A stretch of 64,000 nt of DNA from Akanthomyces muscarius. Lineage: Eukaryota; Ascomycota; Sordariomycetes; Hypocreales; Cordycipitaceae. How positions within the stretch are numbered: the first letter of the stretch is position 1; each line of letters starts with the position of its first letter. The notes under the pieces are model-generated. The model saw nothing but the letters and a program-made list of their open reading frames with translations, was not told where the DNA came from and ran no database searches. The translations under genes were made by a program, and so were the position numbers. The stretch lies in the NCBI RefSeq assembly GCF_028009165.1, contig NC_079241.1, positions 6,944,001 through 7,008,000 of the forward strand, given 5' to 3'. Positions 55,367 through 64,000 of this stretch are shown piece after piece.

Positions 55367-55454
55367 CCTCATGTCCGTAGATGCCACCTCGATCACAATT
55401 TCGATATACACAGCATATTCGATATAGCCCCTAATTGATAGCCCACCGCGCATC

Positions 55455-56204
55455 ATGATATCTCTGGTCGCGTTCGATCTCGATGGAACGCTTGCCGAGA
55501 GCAAGCAAGCCCTAAAGGACTCCATGAGCCAGGCGCTCGCTGACCTGCTCTCCGTTGCCCACGTCGCCGTCATCTCGGGCGGCGACTGGCCGCAATTTGA
55601 GAAGCAGGTCGCGAGCCGCCTCACCGACAAGGCCGACCTGTCCAAGCTGTGGCTGATGCCCACCACGGGCACCAAGCTCTACACGCACCGCAGCGGCGGC
55701 CAATGGGCGCCCGTCTTTGCCGACATCTTCAGCGAGGACAAGCGCCGCGACATCATCGCCGCCTTCAACACCTCGCTCGCCGCCACGGGCTTCACGCCGG
55801 AGAAGACGTGGGGCCCGCGCATCGAGGACCGCGGCAGCCAGATTACCTTTTCGGCGCTGGGCCAGGAGGCGCCGATTGCGGAAAAGAAGCACTGGGACCC
55901 CGACTTTGCCAAGCGCAAGGTCATCCAGGCCGACCTGCGCCAGCGCCTGCCGGGCCTGTCCATCAACATGGGCGGCGCGACGTCGATTGACATCACCAAG
56001 GAGGGCGTCGACAAGGGCTACGCGCTGAAGCGGCTGGCCGAGGTGAGCAAGATCTCGCTCGAGCAGATGATGTTTATCGGCGATGCCATCTTTCCCGGCG
56101 GCAACGACTACCCGGCCAAGGAGATTGGGGTCAAGACGGTGCTGGTGCGCGATCCGGACGACACACTGACTGCGATTGCTGCCATTGTCGCCTGTCTGCA
56201 GTGA
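55455..56204 (+). CDS. HAD-IIB hydrolase (phosphomannomutase-like), bacterial type
   Basis: Intronless 249-aa soluble haloacid dehalogenase superfamily phosphatase. Motif I is FDLDGTLAES (nucleophile Asp8, acid/base Asp10), motif II VAVISGG, a conserved lysine lies in the VDKGYALKR region, and motif IV is MMFIGDAIFPGGNDYP. The cap region between residues 90 and 190 fits subclass IIB, as in eukaryotic PMM, SPP and Cof-type phosphatases. The arrangement and wording resemble a family of about 245-aa proteins I associate with bacteria, rather than fungal PMM (Sec53), which is about the same length but differs in signature. Probably cytosolic; likely acts on a sugar phosphate. The G/C-rich coding sequence sits beside the A/T-rich block. 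Horizontal transfer is inferred, not shown. Confidence 0.85.
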   Translation: MISLVAFDLDGTLAESKQALKDSMSQALADLLSVAHVAVISGGDWPQFEKQVASRLTDKADLSKLWLMPTTGTKLYTHRSGGQWAPVFADIFSEDKRRDIIAAFNTSLAATGFTPEKTWGPRIEDRGSQITFSALGQEAPIAEKKHWDPDFAKRKVIQADLRQRLPGLSINMGGATSIDITKEGVDKGYALKRLAEVSKISLEQMMFIGDAIFPGGNDYPAKEIGVKTVLVRDPDDTLTAIAAIVACLQ

Positions 56205-59200
56205 CCGAGGAGAAGATACGTGGACCGGTAAAAGAAAAGGCCAAGTCAAATGATGGGGAGAAAGACTTACAACTTGAGCGGACCTGTCGTGTCTTTTTCA
56301 ACACATATCGAGTCGCCGGTACGAGCCGCAACTCCTTTCTTCCAAACAGTCCATTGTTCGGATGCGTCATAAGATAAAAGACCTCTATGCACATCATTCA
56401 AGGCAAATCAATCTTCATTTTTAATCTCTTTTTTTTTTTGTTTTATTACGAGCATCTGTATGATTCTAGTCTATTTCAGGCTCCGATAGGTGTAAAACTT
56501 GGTGATGGACTTCATCACGTTCGGCAGCTCGCGCCGATGTTCTTGAGAACCTGACAACCTCCAAATTCTGGGATCATTAGTAAACTGTTCCTGTTTTTCT
56601 CTTGTGTTTTTTTATTGCTCTCGCATCCTTCTGTGCCTCTCGTTTATACAGCATTCTCCGCGCGATGCAGCAACTGGCTATTGTCTGGGCAGGACGCCGG
56701 TGGAGGAGGCTTGGGGGCATCGCGTGGAATAGAAGGACTACTAGGTGGCAGAAGAGATAGTCCGGTGCGAAGCATTTGCGATACAGAGATGAAGGCTCTG
56801 GCGTGAAGGTAGACACGGAGTCTTATACAGTACTTGCTTGTACAGACTAGCCTAGGAGAAGGTTTGACACGATATCTTCATTGCCTTTGGTCCTTCCAGA
56901 TATGCTAGCGATGTTTGGACGAAGTGCACACGGGTACTCGGCCAGCCCACCCCCAGTCGCCCTCCGTATGCGCGGGATGCAGTGTTACACGACGTGTCTC
57001 ATTGTAGTCATTGTGTGGCGCAGGCTACACATGTAGCAGCAGACGGTGATGGCGTAAGGAGACTCGCTCGTCAGAAATACAAGAATATTCGACGGTGTCT
57101 GACTTCACTCGATAAGCTGCCAGCTACCAGCTGCCAGCTAACAATTGCCCACAGACACGAGCTCACTAGACGCGCCAGTGAACGTAGCTGCGAGCTGCCC
57201 CGCAAGAAAACGAATTTGCTAGCAAGGCATACGTTCGGCATATCATGGGCGACTCAATGGTCCCCGTGTCTGCTACCCAGTCAGAAGACAGCCACCTCTC
57301 CTCTACCACCGCCGCCCGTGACCGCCTTCCTTGTTGGCTTTGTGTAGCTTCAGCTTTACAAATTGAAGTTATATTGACAATAGATCATTGGCTCCGGCTT
57401 TCTGAAGTCCCAGCAAATACAGTCCTCAAACGTTATGCGTCGAATGATGTGGCGGGTTCGCAGCTTCGACTTTTGCAAAGACTTCCCGTCTATCTTTCGA
57501 TGATCCGTATCCAGATGGGACTCTTTTTACATGGTTCAAAGCAAGGTGAGAACTTTGATGAACAGGATCGCACCAAGAGGCTGACCTTATCTGTGCCTGA
57601 ATGGGAATCACGAGCGCATTACAAACGAAGCCAAGATTCTGAAGCTAGTTTCTTAGCAAAACACTATTCCTGTGCCGACACTGCTTGCGTATGGAAAATA
57701 GCCAGATGGTCGGCGATATCGGAATTTCTTGCAAACGAATATCCGGAATGCTGTGAAGTGACAAGGACTAATTGCAGAGATTGACTGACGATATAAACAC
57801 GGTCGTTAAAGAGCCATTGCTATTTAATGTCATGATGCACGATGCCGGGTAGGAGTACCACGCGTCGGAGCAAGCCCACCACCCAGCCACTCACGGAAAC
57901 CTCGACAAAACAGATACAAAAGCTTAGCCTAAGAAAATAGGAAGGAAACGCGATGAAAGGTTGGACTGGCATATCCAGTGGGAAAAGGCTCGTCGCACAA
58001 ATAGCATGGCCACCAGCACCGTTTCATGTACGGCGAGTGGCGGGGGCGGAGGAGATGAAGAGCGCACCTTCTCAAAGATATTTGACAGTTACAGAGTTGT
58101 GCGAGAATTGCTTGGCTTCAATGTGCCCAATTTAGGACAGTTACGCTCTGAATAAAGGACAAAGGATGGATAATTGGAAAGAAAGAGAGGGGGATAACCA
58201 CCGGCAGCCTTGCTTGTCCCGTCTGCCCGCGACCTTGCGCCTCGGGTTCGTCTCTTCTCGCTACCGGGACTGAGAGTCTCACTACCCACAGAATAACAAA
58301 ACGATCGAATTCTTTTCCTCCTTCTTCTTTTCCTGTCCAATGACATTGTTCCTCAGTCAAATTCTCCCCGTGCTCCAGCCTTCGTCAAAACGTTTCTTGC
58401 CAACCGAGAGAATGAACAAGAAGACAAAGAGGAGCCGACGCCGCGCGAGCGCAGCAGGTTGTGGTGCGCCCACCCATGTATGACGATGTCAGACGGGGTG
58501 TATGCTTGTTGAATCGAAAATCGAAACCTGGCTGTTCTTGTGCTGTAGATCTTTGGATTAGGCGATCCTCGGGTCCGTACACTGAACGTTTCAACCCCTA
58601 CATATAGCCACATCAAAATATTCTTTGACGGCTGGATCCAGCGCTTGAGAGCCGATGCCGACATTAAAACTAAAAGTCAGCTAACGTTTTGGACTTGAGT
58701 TAAACATAGCCACACCGTTACAATGCCCTTAGCTCAACTTTTGGCCACAACGTAGATCTATGCATAATTAGCATCTCATCTTGCATGTGGCGGAAGCGGA
58801 TGTGGAGGCGGGAAAGCCGAGCGCCGCAATTGTCTTAAGACACTCTGTTGACTAAACCAAATCAGTCACCATTGACTAAGATGAATGAGAATCGTTGACT
58901 GAATCGAAAGTGTCAGATTGTTACAGTATAGTTCTCGTCGAATTTTCAGCTCCGGTGTCGCGCATTTACTGATGTCGGAAGGTCCCTGTCGATCCTCTTG
59001 GCAATGCCCAGACTTGGGTAATATAAAGGCGTGCCAAGAGGACAAAGAGTTTTGGGGCAGGATTACCGCAGAAACCGCGGACCCAACACCGCACGACATT
59101 GGTAATTGGAAACAGTAAGATGCAACCACACCGGTGCACTAGGTAGACTGTGCGGAAGCGGGTTGTTATCGGCAGGCGCGGCGGCCGATGGTCATTTTGG

Positions 59201-60060
59201 TGTGTATTGCCAATTTCTACCACTCAACGCCGGATCAGAGTCACCACAATGAGCCATAGGATCAATGCGGCTTGGTCTAGCCCAGTACGACGAGGATGGA
59301 TTTTGCCTGTATCGCGGCATCAAAAAGAAAGAAGTGCGCGATACAGCTAGCAATTGCATCCTGTGAGTTTGACGATTGATTGAGTACGTGCAAGGGGGCC
59401 TACCAAAGACGCTGGGAGTAAGAGCTGGACCGACAAAGGCCGATGTGTCAGGCTACAAGTTTTACGCCATTCTACTTGGTATGGCTTTGGTTTGGTAAGA
59501 ACACTGGCCGCCCACAGCTAATCTAAGCGAGCCCATGTATAATCGGGAGTTGAAATAAACTTAATTGCCGTGGTGGGGGGAATAGGCCCGCCCTCTTGCC
59601 CCCCGAGGGCCCGGAGGGCTCGCTGCGGACACACGAAGAAAATCTATTGGTCGCCATTCACATTACCCGCAACGGCTAATTTCAAGCATGAACCTTGTCT
59701 TGGTAAACCAGGCCGAATCTGGCTGGTGCTAGCAATGAGGGAGCTGCCTCCTACGGAAGTTGATCAACTGCTACAGACTAGCGCCTGGGTGGCCTTGTTC
59801 GCAAAGGCCGAACCAATAACACGAAAAGGGAAACTGCAACGTGTAGGCGAACACTTTCCAACGGTGAATGTGGTTTAGTCTTATGAGCCGTGAGCGAGAC
59901 GGTCGATGGCCTGGAACTGGAGCGGAAATAGCGACCTTCTTAATGAGGCGAAGCGTTGAGACGTGTGCGGGCTTTGAAGCAACTCGACCGAGAGCTAATC
60001 AGTGTGTAAGAGGATCATGTTGGTCTTCTATTACGAGAATGCGCTCGTCAGAGCCATAAG
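56205..60060. other. Long region with little supported coding sequence
   Basis: About 3.9 kb. A 179-codon open frame at 57245-57784 (plus) has an ATG and a hydrophobic start but no recognisable domain. Opposed short frames near 58000-58660 and 59000-60000 are weaker. A poly-T run lies at 56430-56440. No rRNA or tRNA seen. The composition is normal, unlike the RIP-like blocks. Confidence 0.4.
57245..57784 (+). CDS. Hypothetical 179-aa open frame (weak)
   Basis: Starts at an ATG at 57245 and reads 179 codons. The text is mixed hydrophilic and hydrophobic with nothing that matches a family I know, and no introns. It could be a small orphan gene or chance. It is given because it is the longest open frame in a 3.9-kb stretch without other genes. 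Confidence 0.2.
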   Translation: MGDSMVPVSATQSEDSHLSSTTAARDRLPCWLCVASALQIEVILTIDHWLRLSEVPANTVLKRYASNDVAGSQLRLLQRLPVYLSMIRIQMGLFLHGSKQGENFDEQDRTKRLTLSVPEWESRAHYKRSQDSEASFLAKHYSCADTACVWKIARWSAISEFLANEYPECCEVTRTNCRD

Positions 60061-60068
60061 TATAAATA
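60061..60068 (+). promoter_or_regulatory. TATA-like box of the subtilase gene
   Basis: TATAAATA about 114 bp upstream of the ATG at 60182, followed by a pyrimidine-rich leader, a spacing common in fungal genes of regulated expression. Confidence 0.4.
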
Positions 60069-60181
60069 TATAGACTCTAGCCGCTTCAAATAACTACTCC
60101 TCTCGAAATACACAGGTCACAGCTAGTTTATCGCACGGCTTAGACATCCATCATCGTCTTACACCTCAACCATCGCCCAAC

Positions 60182-60984
60182 ATGCGCCTGTCCCATCTCC
60201 TCTCCATTCTGCCCCTGGCAGCGGCAGTTCCGACCGCCAAGCGTTCCGAGCCCGCTCCCCTCCTGACTCCGCGCGGCGTCAGCGCCGAGAGCCTCGTCGC
60301 TGACCAGTACATGGTCAAGTTCAAGGAGGGTAGCGCCCTCGCCGCCGTCGAGGACGCCATGAAGGCGCTCCCCAACGTGGCCGGCGGCGAAATATTTAGC
60401 GAGGTGTTCAAAGGTTTCGCCGGCCACTTTGACGCGGCGACTCTGGGCCTCATTCGCGACCACCCGGATGTAAGTTTTTTGCTACCTTTTTGAAACCGTA
60501 GAATTGGAGAAACCGCAGAGTACTGATGAGAATCATCATGTTGCAAGGTCGAGTATGTGGAACAGAATGCCAAGATGACTGCTTTTGCCCCCGTCACGCA
60601 GAGCTCGTCGACTTGGGGACTCGCTCGCATATCCCACAAGAACACTGGCGCTAGCAGCTACATTTACGACTCTTCTGCCGGTAAGAAGGCCTGAAATCCT
60701 TGCATCGGGGCAAGCCGCGCGTTGATGAGTGACGGAGAGCAAGTTACTCACAATTTGCGTCAACTAGGATCTGGAACCTGCAGCTACATTGTCGACAGCG
60801 GCATTGACGCCTCCCACTCTGTAAGCCCAACTTTACGCAATAGCAGGAGCAGATGCGAGAGGCAGATGGTGTCTTCGGATCTATTTAAACTCACCGTATA
60901 CATTGTGTTCTAACCTATTGATCAGGACTTTGGCGGCCGCGCGCAGCAGATCAAGTCCTTCATCGGCCAAGGCGGCGACACGTG

Positions 60985-61016
<32 letters not shown>

Positions 61017-61651
61017 GCAGCACCACGTACGGCGTGGCCAAGAAGACGAGCCTCTTTGGCGTCAAGGTGCTCGAGTACAACAGCCGCACGGGCAAGTGCG
61101 AGGGCCCCAACGACGGCATCATCCGCGGCCTCGAGTACGTGGCGCAGGACGCCGCGCGCCGCAACTGCCCCAAGGGCGTCGTGGTTAACATGAGCCTGGG
61201 CGGCGGCTTTTCGCAGGCGTCCAATGACGCCGTCGCCGCACTCGTGCGCAAGGGCTTCTTCGTGGCCGTGGCTGCCGGCAACGGCGACGAGAATAACATT
61301 CCCATTGATGCGGCCGACGTGTCTCCGGCCTCGGAGCCGTCGGCGTGCACGGTCGGCGCGAGCGATAAGAACGACGACATTGCGAGCTTCTCCAACTATG
61401 GCGAGCCGCTTGATATTCACGGCCCCGGCGTCAACGTCGTCAGCCTGCGTATTGGTGGCGGCACGACCACCATGTCGGGCACGTCGATGGCGACGCCGCA
61501 CATTGCCGGCCTCGCGGCGTACTTTATGGGCCTGGGTCGCTCGGCCGAGGGCATGTGCGACTACCTGCAGAGCATCTCGATCAAGGACGCCATCTCGGGA
61601 GTGCGCGAGGGCACCAAGAACCTGCTTGCGCAAAACGACCAGGCTAAATAG
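60182..61651 (+). CDS. Secreted subtilisin-like serine protease (proteinase K type, S8)
   Basis: Exons 60182-60469, 60548-60680, 60768-60820 and 60926-61651; 399 aa with all junctions in phase. Signal peptide about residues 1-15 (MRLSHLLSILPLAAA), an inhibitor I9 propeptide about 40-105, then the S8 catalytic domain. Triad: Asp150 in IVDSGID, His180 in GHGTHVAGTIG, Ser345 in SGTSMATPH. Cys residues in the proteinase K arrangement (for example near CGHGTH) suggest disulfides. The aspartate motif reads D-S-G where the family mostly has D-T-G; a conservative change. It is probably secreted, cleaves proteins broadly and takes part in nutrition or in host interaction. Intact, with a TATA box upstream; nothing nearby suggests a cluster. 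Confidence 0.95.
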
Positions 61652-64000
61652 GCCAGCGCGCCGACGCAGTAGCGAGGAGGAATTGTCTGTGTCGATGGGA
61701 AACTTTCAAGGGCAATGACTGGACTGAAGAAGAAATTTTGTTTGAGAGCTAATCGATTCTCGAATTATTGTATATGGCCCCTTTGTGATTGATGAATATA
61801 GCTTGAACTGAATACTCAATCATAGCCATGACCATCATCTCCACCTACTACGCTGGCAGCAAACACTGGACGGTGCCAAGAGACTAAGTTGGTCGCTGTG
61901 TCTCGTAACCTCAGCGGAACGAACACTCGGCAACACCGTGACGAACCGTTATACCACACAGTGCGATAATAGCTGGGCGGTAGAGAGCCACCAACGATGC
62001 ACGACTGCTAGAGAATGGTGGCTTAAAGATGCAAAGGACCACCAAAACGCAAACAGTATCGCTGTTAGTAAAAGGCAAGCACCGCGACGACACGCGAGTC
62101 GTTTGAATAGGACCCATAAAAGAGAAATCAATGGGACGGAAAAGCATCTCGCTGTTCCAACAATGCCTCCATCTGGTCTAAGGGTACGATGTCTGGGTGT
62201 CAGCTAGGTGTGTCAGCGGTTACTTTGAGCCTTGTGAGAGGCTTTTCTCCTTTCCATAAGCAGTACGTCCTACAGAGGCATATAAGAAATGTTTCCCTGT
62301 CCTGTCCAACGACGACCTAAGCTGATGCAGTGGCAGCACACTCTATTGACACGCGGTGAAAGTTGTGTGGAAGTCTACAGCTTGTGAAGTACAATAGATC
62401 TGTGCCTGGAAGAGGCAGAGAGACCCAGGCTCGACTCCTAGGCTCGGGGTTGTCATCCTTTGCGGTCTTTTTTTCTTTCTTTTTTGGGTTTGTGGCAATC
62501 TGTTCTTTCCGTCTGAAAGGCACATGTGCAGCGTAGCTGGCTTTCAGCCAGGGCGCAAGGCAAAAAAAGCCACAAAAGTGCATGGCCGGCGGCGTATCTG
62601 TGTATCTCGTAGCAGAAGGAAAAAAAAGTCAAAACTTGTGGGCAAGGTAAAGAGAACTCGCTCGACATGTTCGTGATTTGGACGAGACGAAACGAGACGC
62701 TGTTGGCTGGCGAGCGCAGCGCACTGCCTGGTAATTTAGCTGCAGCCTTGCGAGCTTGGACAAGTTACCTTTACGGTGGTGGTAGATTGCCCAGAAAATG
62801 TACAGCATGTAAGGAATGCTGTAGTCTCCGAGCTTGAACAACCAGGAACCGGAAGACACGGCCGGCAGGCCTTTCTTGCTTGGTGCGGGTTGGCTGGAGG
62901 CATCTATCTGTTGGCTGTGATGGCTCGCTCCCGGTTGGTTGCTGGGCTGGCTGCGGCGTCATTTTGGCTCATTTCGTCTCGGGCGGCGATGGCGCGGAAG
63001 CCACTGCTCTGGGCTGCTCCTGGTAGGCTTTTGCCTTGCTCTCAAAAGTCTCCCTAAACAACTGTGTGAGGCGCCAGGCTGGCTGGACTTGGTGATATTC
63101 AGTCATATGCGCCCCACAGTATATATTCTACTTGATTTGCTGCAGGGTGGGAATGTTTGCGCTAGACATGCATGTTTCTCACCGGCGGCGCGGGGTTGAC
63201 TCCCAGTAGAAACATGTGTCCGGTGTCACACGCGGTGGGAGAAGAAGAGGATGACGAGAAAAAAAAACACTGTGACTCTCCTTCTGTCGATCAATGCCGA
63301 GAGGGACGAAAAGCCCGTGGCCCTGTCCTTGCGGATGCAGAGCGGATGGAGGTTGCTGCAGCGGCTGACCACTTGTCCGTTCCGAGACACGAAGACAGGT
63401 GAAAAAAAGCTTAACTTTTGAGGGGGAAGCAAACGCCCGCTGCCGACTGCGGGGTACCGAACCGAGTCCCCTAAATGAACGAAGCTGCAAATAGGGACTT
63501 TTCTTTGACGCGATCGGAAGGGCAACTTGACGTTAGTCCGTGGGTAGCGACTTTGGTTGCGTGTCGTCGTCGTGGTTGCAATGCTGCAGCTTCCCCGCCC
63601 ATCCTTTCTTCTTCCCTCCGTCTCTGCACCCCCACTTGTTAGGTAAAAGAGGGACAAGTCGACGAGTTTTCTTTCCTTCATAAAAGCCGGCAAGTGTCCA
63701 TGTCGATCTGCGTACGAGTCCCGAGGTGACGCGCCGGTTGACCCAGGAGGGGTTTGGGGAGTTGTCAGGCACCGGCCGGCCGGCATGGGAGGTTACAAAA
63801 CGCCTCACTGTCACCTGTCTGGGTATAAGATGGATGGGCGGATAAAATTAACCAGCAGGTTTTAGACTTCAGGCAGCTGTTTTATGTTTCAAGGACGGGA
63901 TGGACCATGACGTGGCATCCAGACGTAAGCTAGGCAGCTGAGTCGTGCAAGCTGTGCAAGCTGTTGGCTATGCTATATGCCCTCCTCCAGTGACGGCAAC
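61652..64000. other. 3' flank of the protease and window end, no gene seen
   Basis: About 2.3 kb. Overlapping short frames on the minus strand (62317-63814) are low-complexity and lack a domain. The sequence has several short poly-A/T runs (62470, 62620, 63250). A gene may begin beyond base 64000, for which this could be promoter or leader, but nothing here proves it. Confidence 0.4.

Larger units (their letters stand above)
53587..55454. other. A/T-rich block, LTR-like copy B and HAD gene upstream region
   Basis: After about 350 bp of ordinary sequence the composition turns A/T-rich and RIP-like (about 53900-54830), with no open frame of note. The LTR-like copy B lies at about 54200-54318. 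From 54830 the sequence returns to normal G/C, and a run of about 19 C's (55346-55366, one G near its start) sits 90 bp before the HAD gene. No other gene seen. Confidence 0.5.

Noticed and set aside
62317..63814. Several 60-186 codon minus-strand frames near the right edge
   Set aside because: Overlapping, low complexity, no domain or splice logic.

Overview
The window reads as nuclear DNA of a filamentous ascomycete, most likely a sordariomycete and perhaps of hypocrealean type; I cannot name a species. The grounds are short GT-AG introns (about 50-75 nt), many with CTAAC/CTAAT-like branch sites, typical fungal families (Zn2Cys6 regulator, NmrA-like reductase, NACHT/STAND receptor, proteinase K-type subtilase, NCS1 and MFS transporters), and blocks of almost pure A/T sequence beside repeat copies that differ by C-to-T and G-to-A changes, which resembles repeat-induced point mutation (RIP).

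Layout. 0-6 kb: a NACHT/STAND receptor gene cut by the left edge, then a Zn2Cys6 regulator and an NmrA-like oxidoreductase in tandem. 6.7-12.4 kb: conserved ELP3, an ochratoxinase-like amidohydrolase and an F-box protein. 13.7-16.2 kb: the most unusual gene, a five-exon reading frame joining a CrtC/AttH lipocalin-like domain to a complete polyprenyl (GGPP-type) synthase. 16.4-19.9 kb: two broken genes, one with 36-bp coding repeats and one an FHA-kinase pseudogene. 21-38 kb is mostly a conserved core: an ETFRF1/LYR protein, a SAM methyltransferase, CCR4, a secreted M24 peptidase, a mitochondrial carrier and a membrane fatty acid hydroxylase, with a MITE-like element at 26.4-26.9 kb and a strong hairpin at 36.86 kb.

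38-55 kb is accessory and decaying. It holds a frameshifted acyl-CoA ligase, a disrupted TRI12-like MFS transporter and an apparently intact NCS1 permease; both transporters lie between inverted copies of a roughly 0.5-kb repeat. Next come an A/T-rich RIP-like block with one sharp 20-bp TIR palindrome, degraded coding fragments, a second copy of the hydroxylase family and another A/T-rich block. 55.4-56.2 kb carries an intronless HAD-IIB phosphatase of bacterial type, a transfer candidate. The last part holds one clear gene, a secreted subtilisin-like protease (60.2-61.7 kb), with long stretches where I see no gene.

Intron positions were worked out by hand from splice signals, phase and family resemblance; no search was run.
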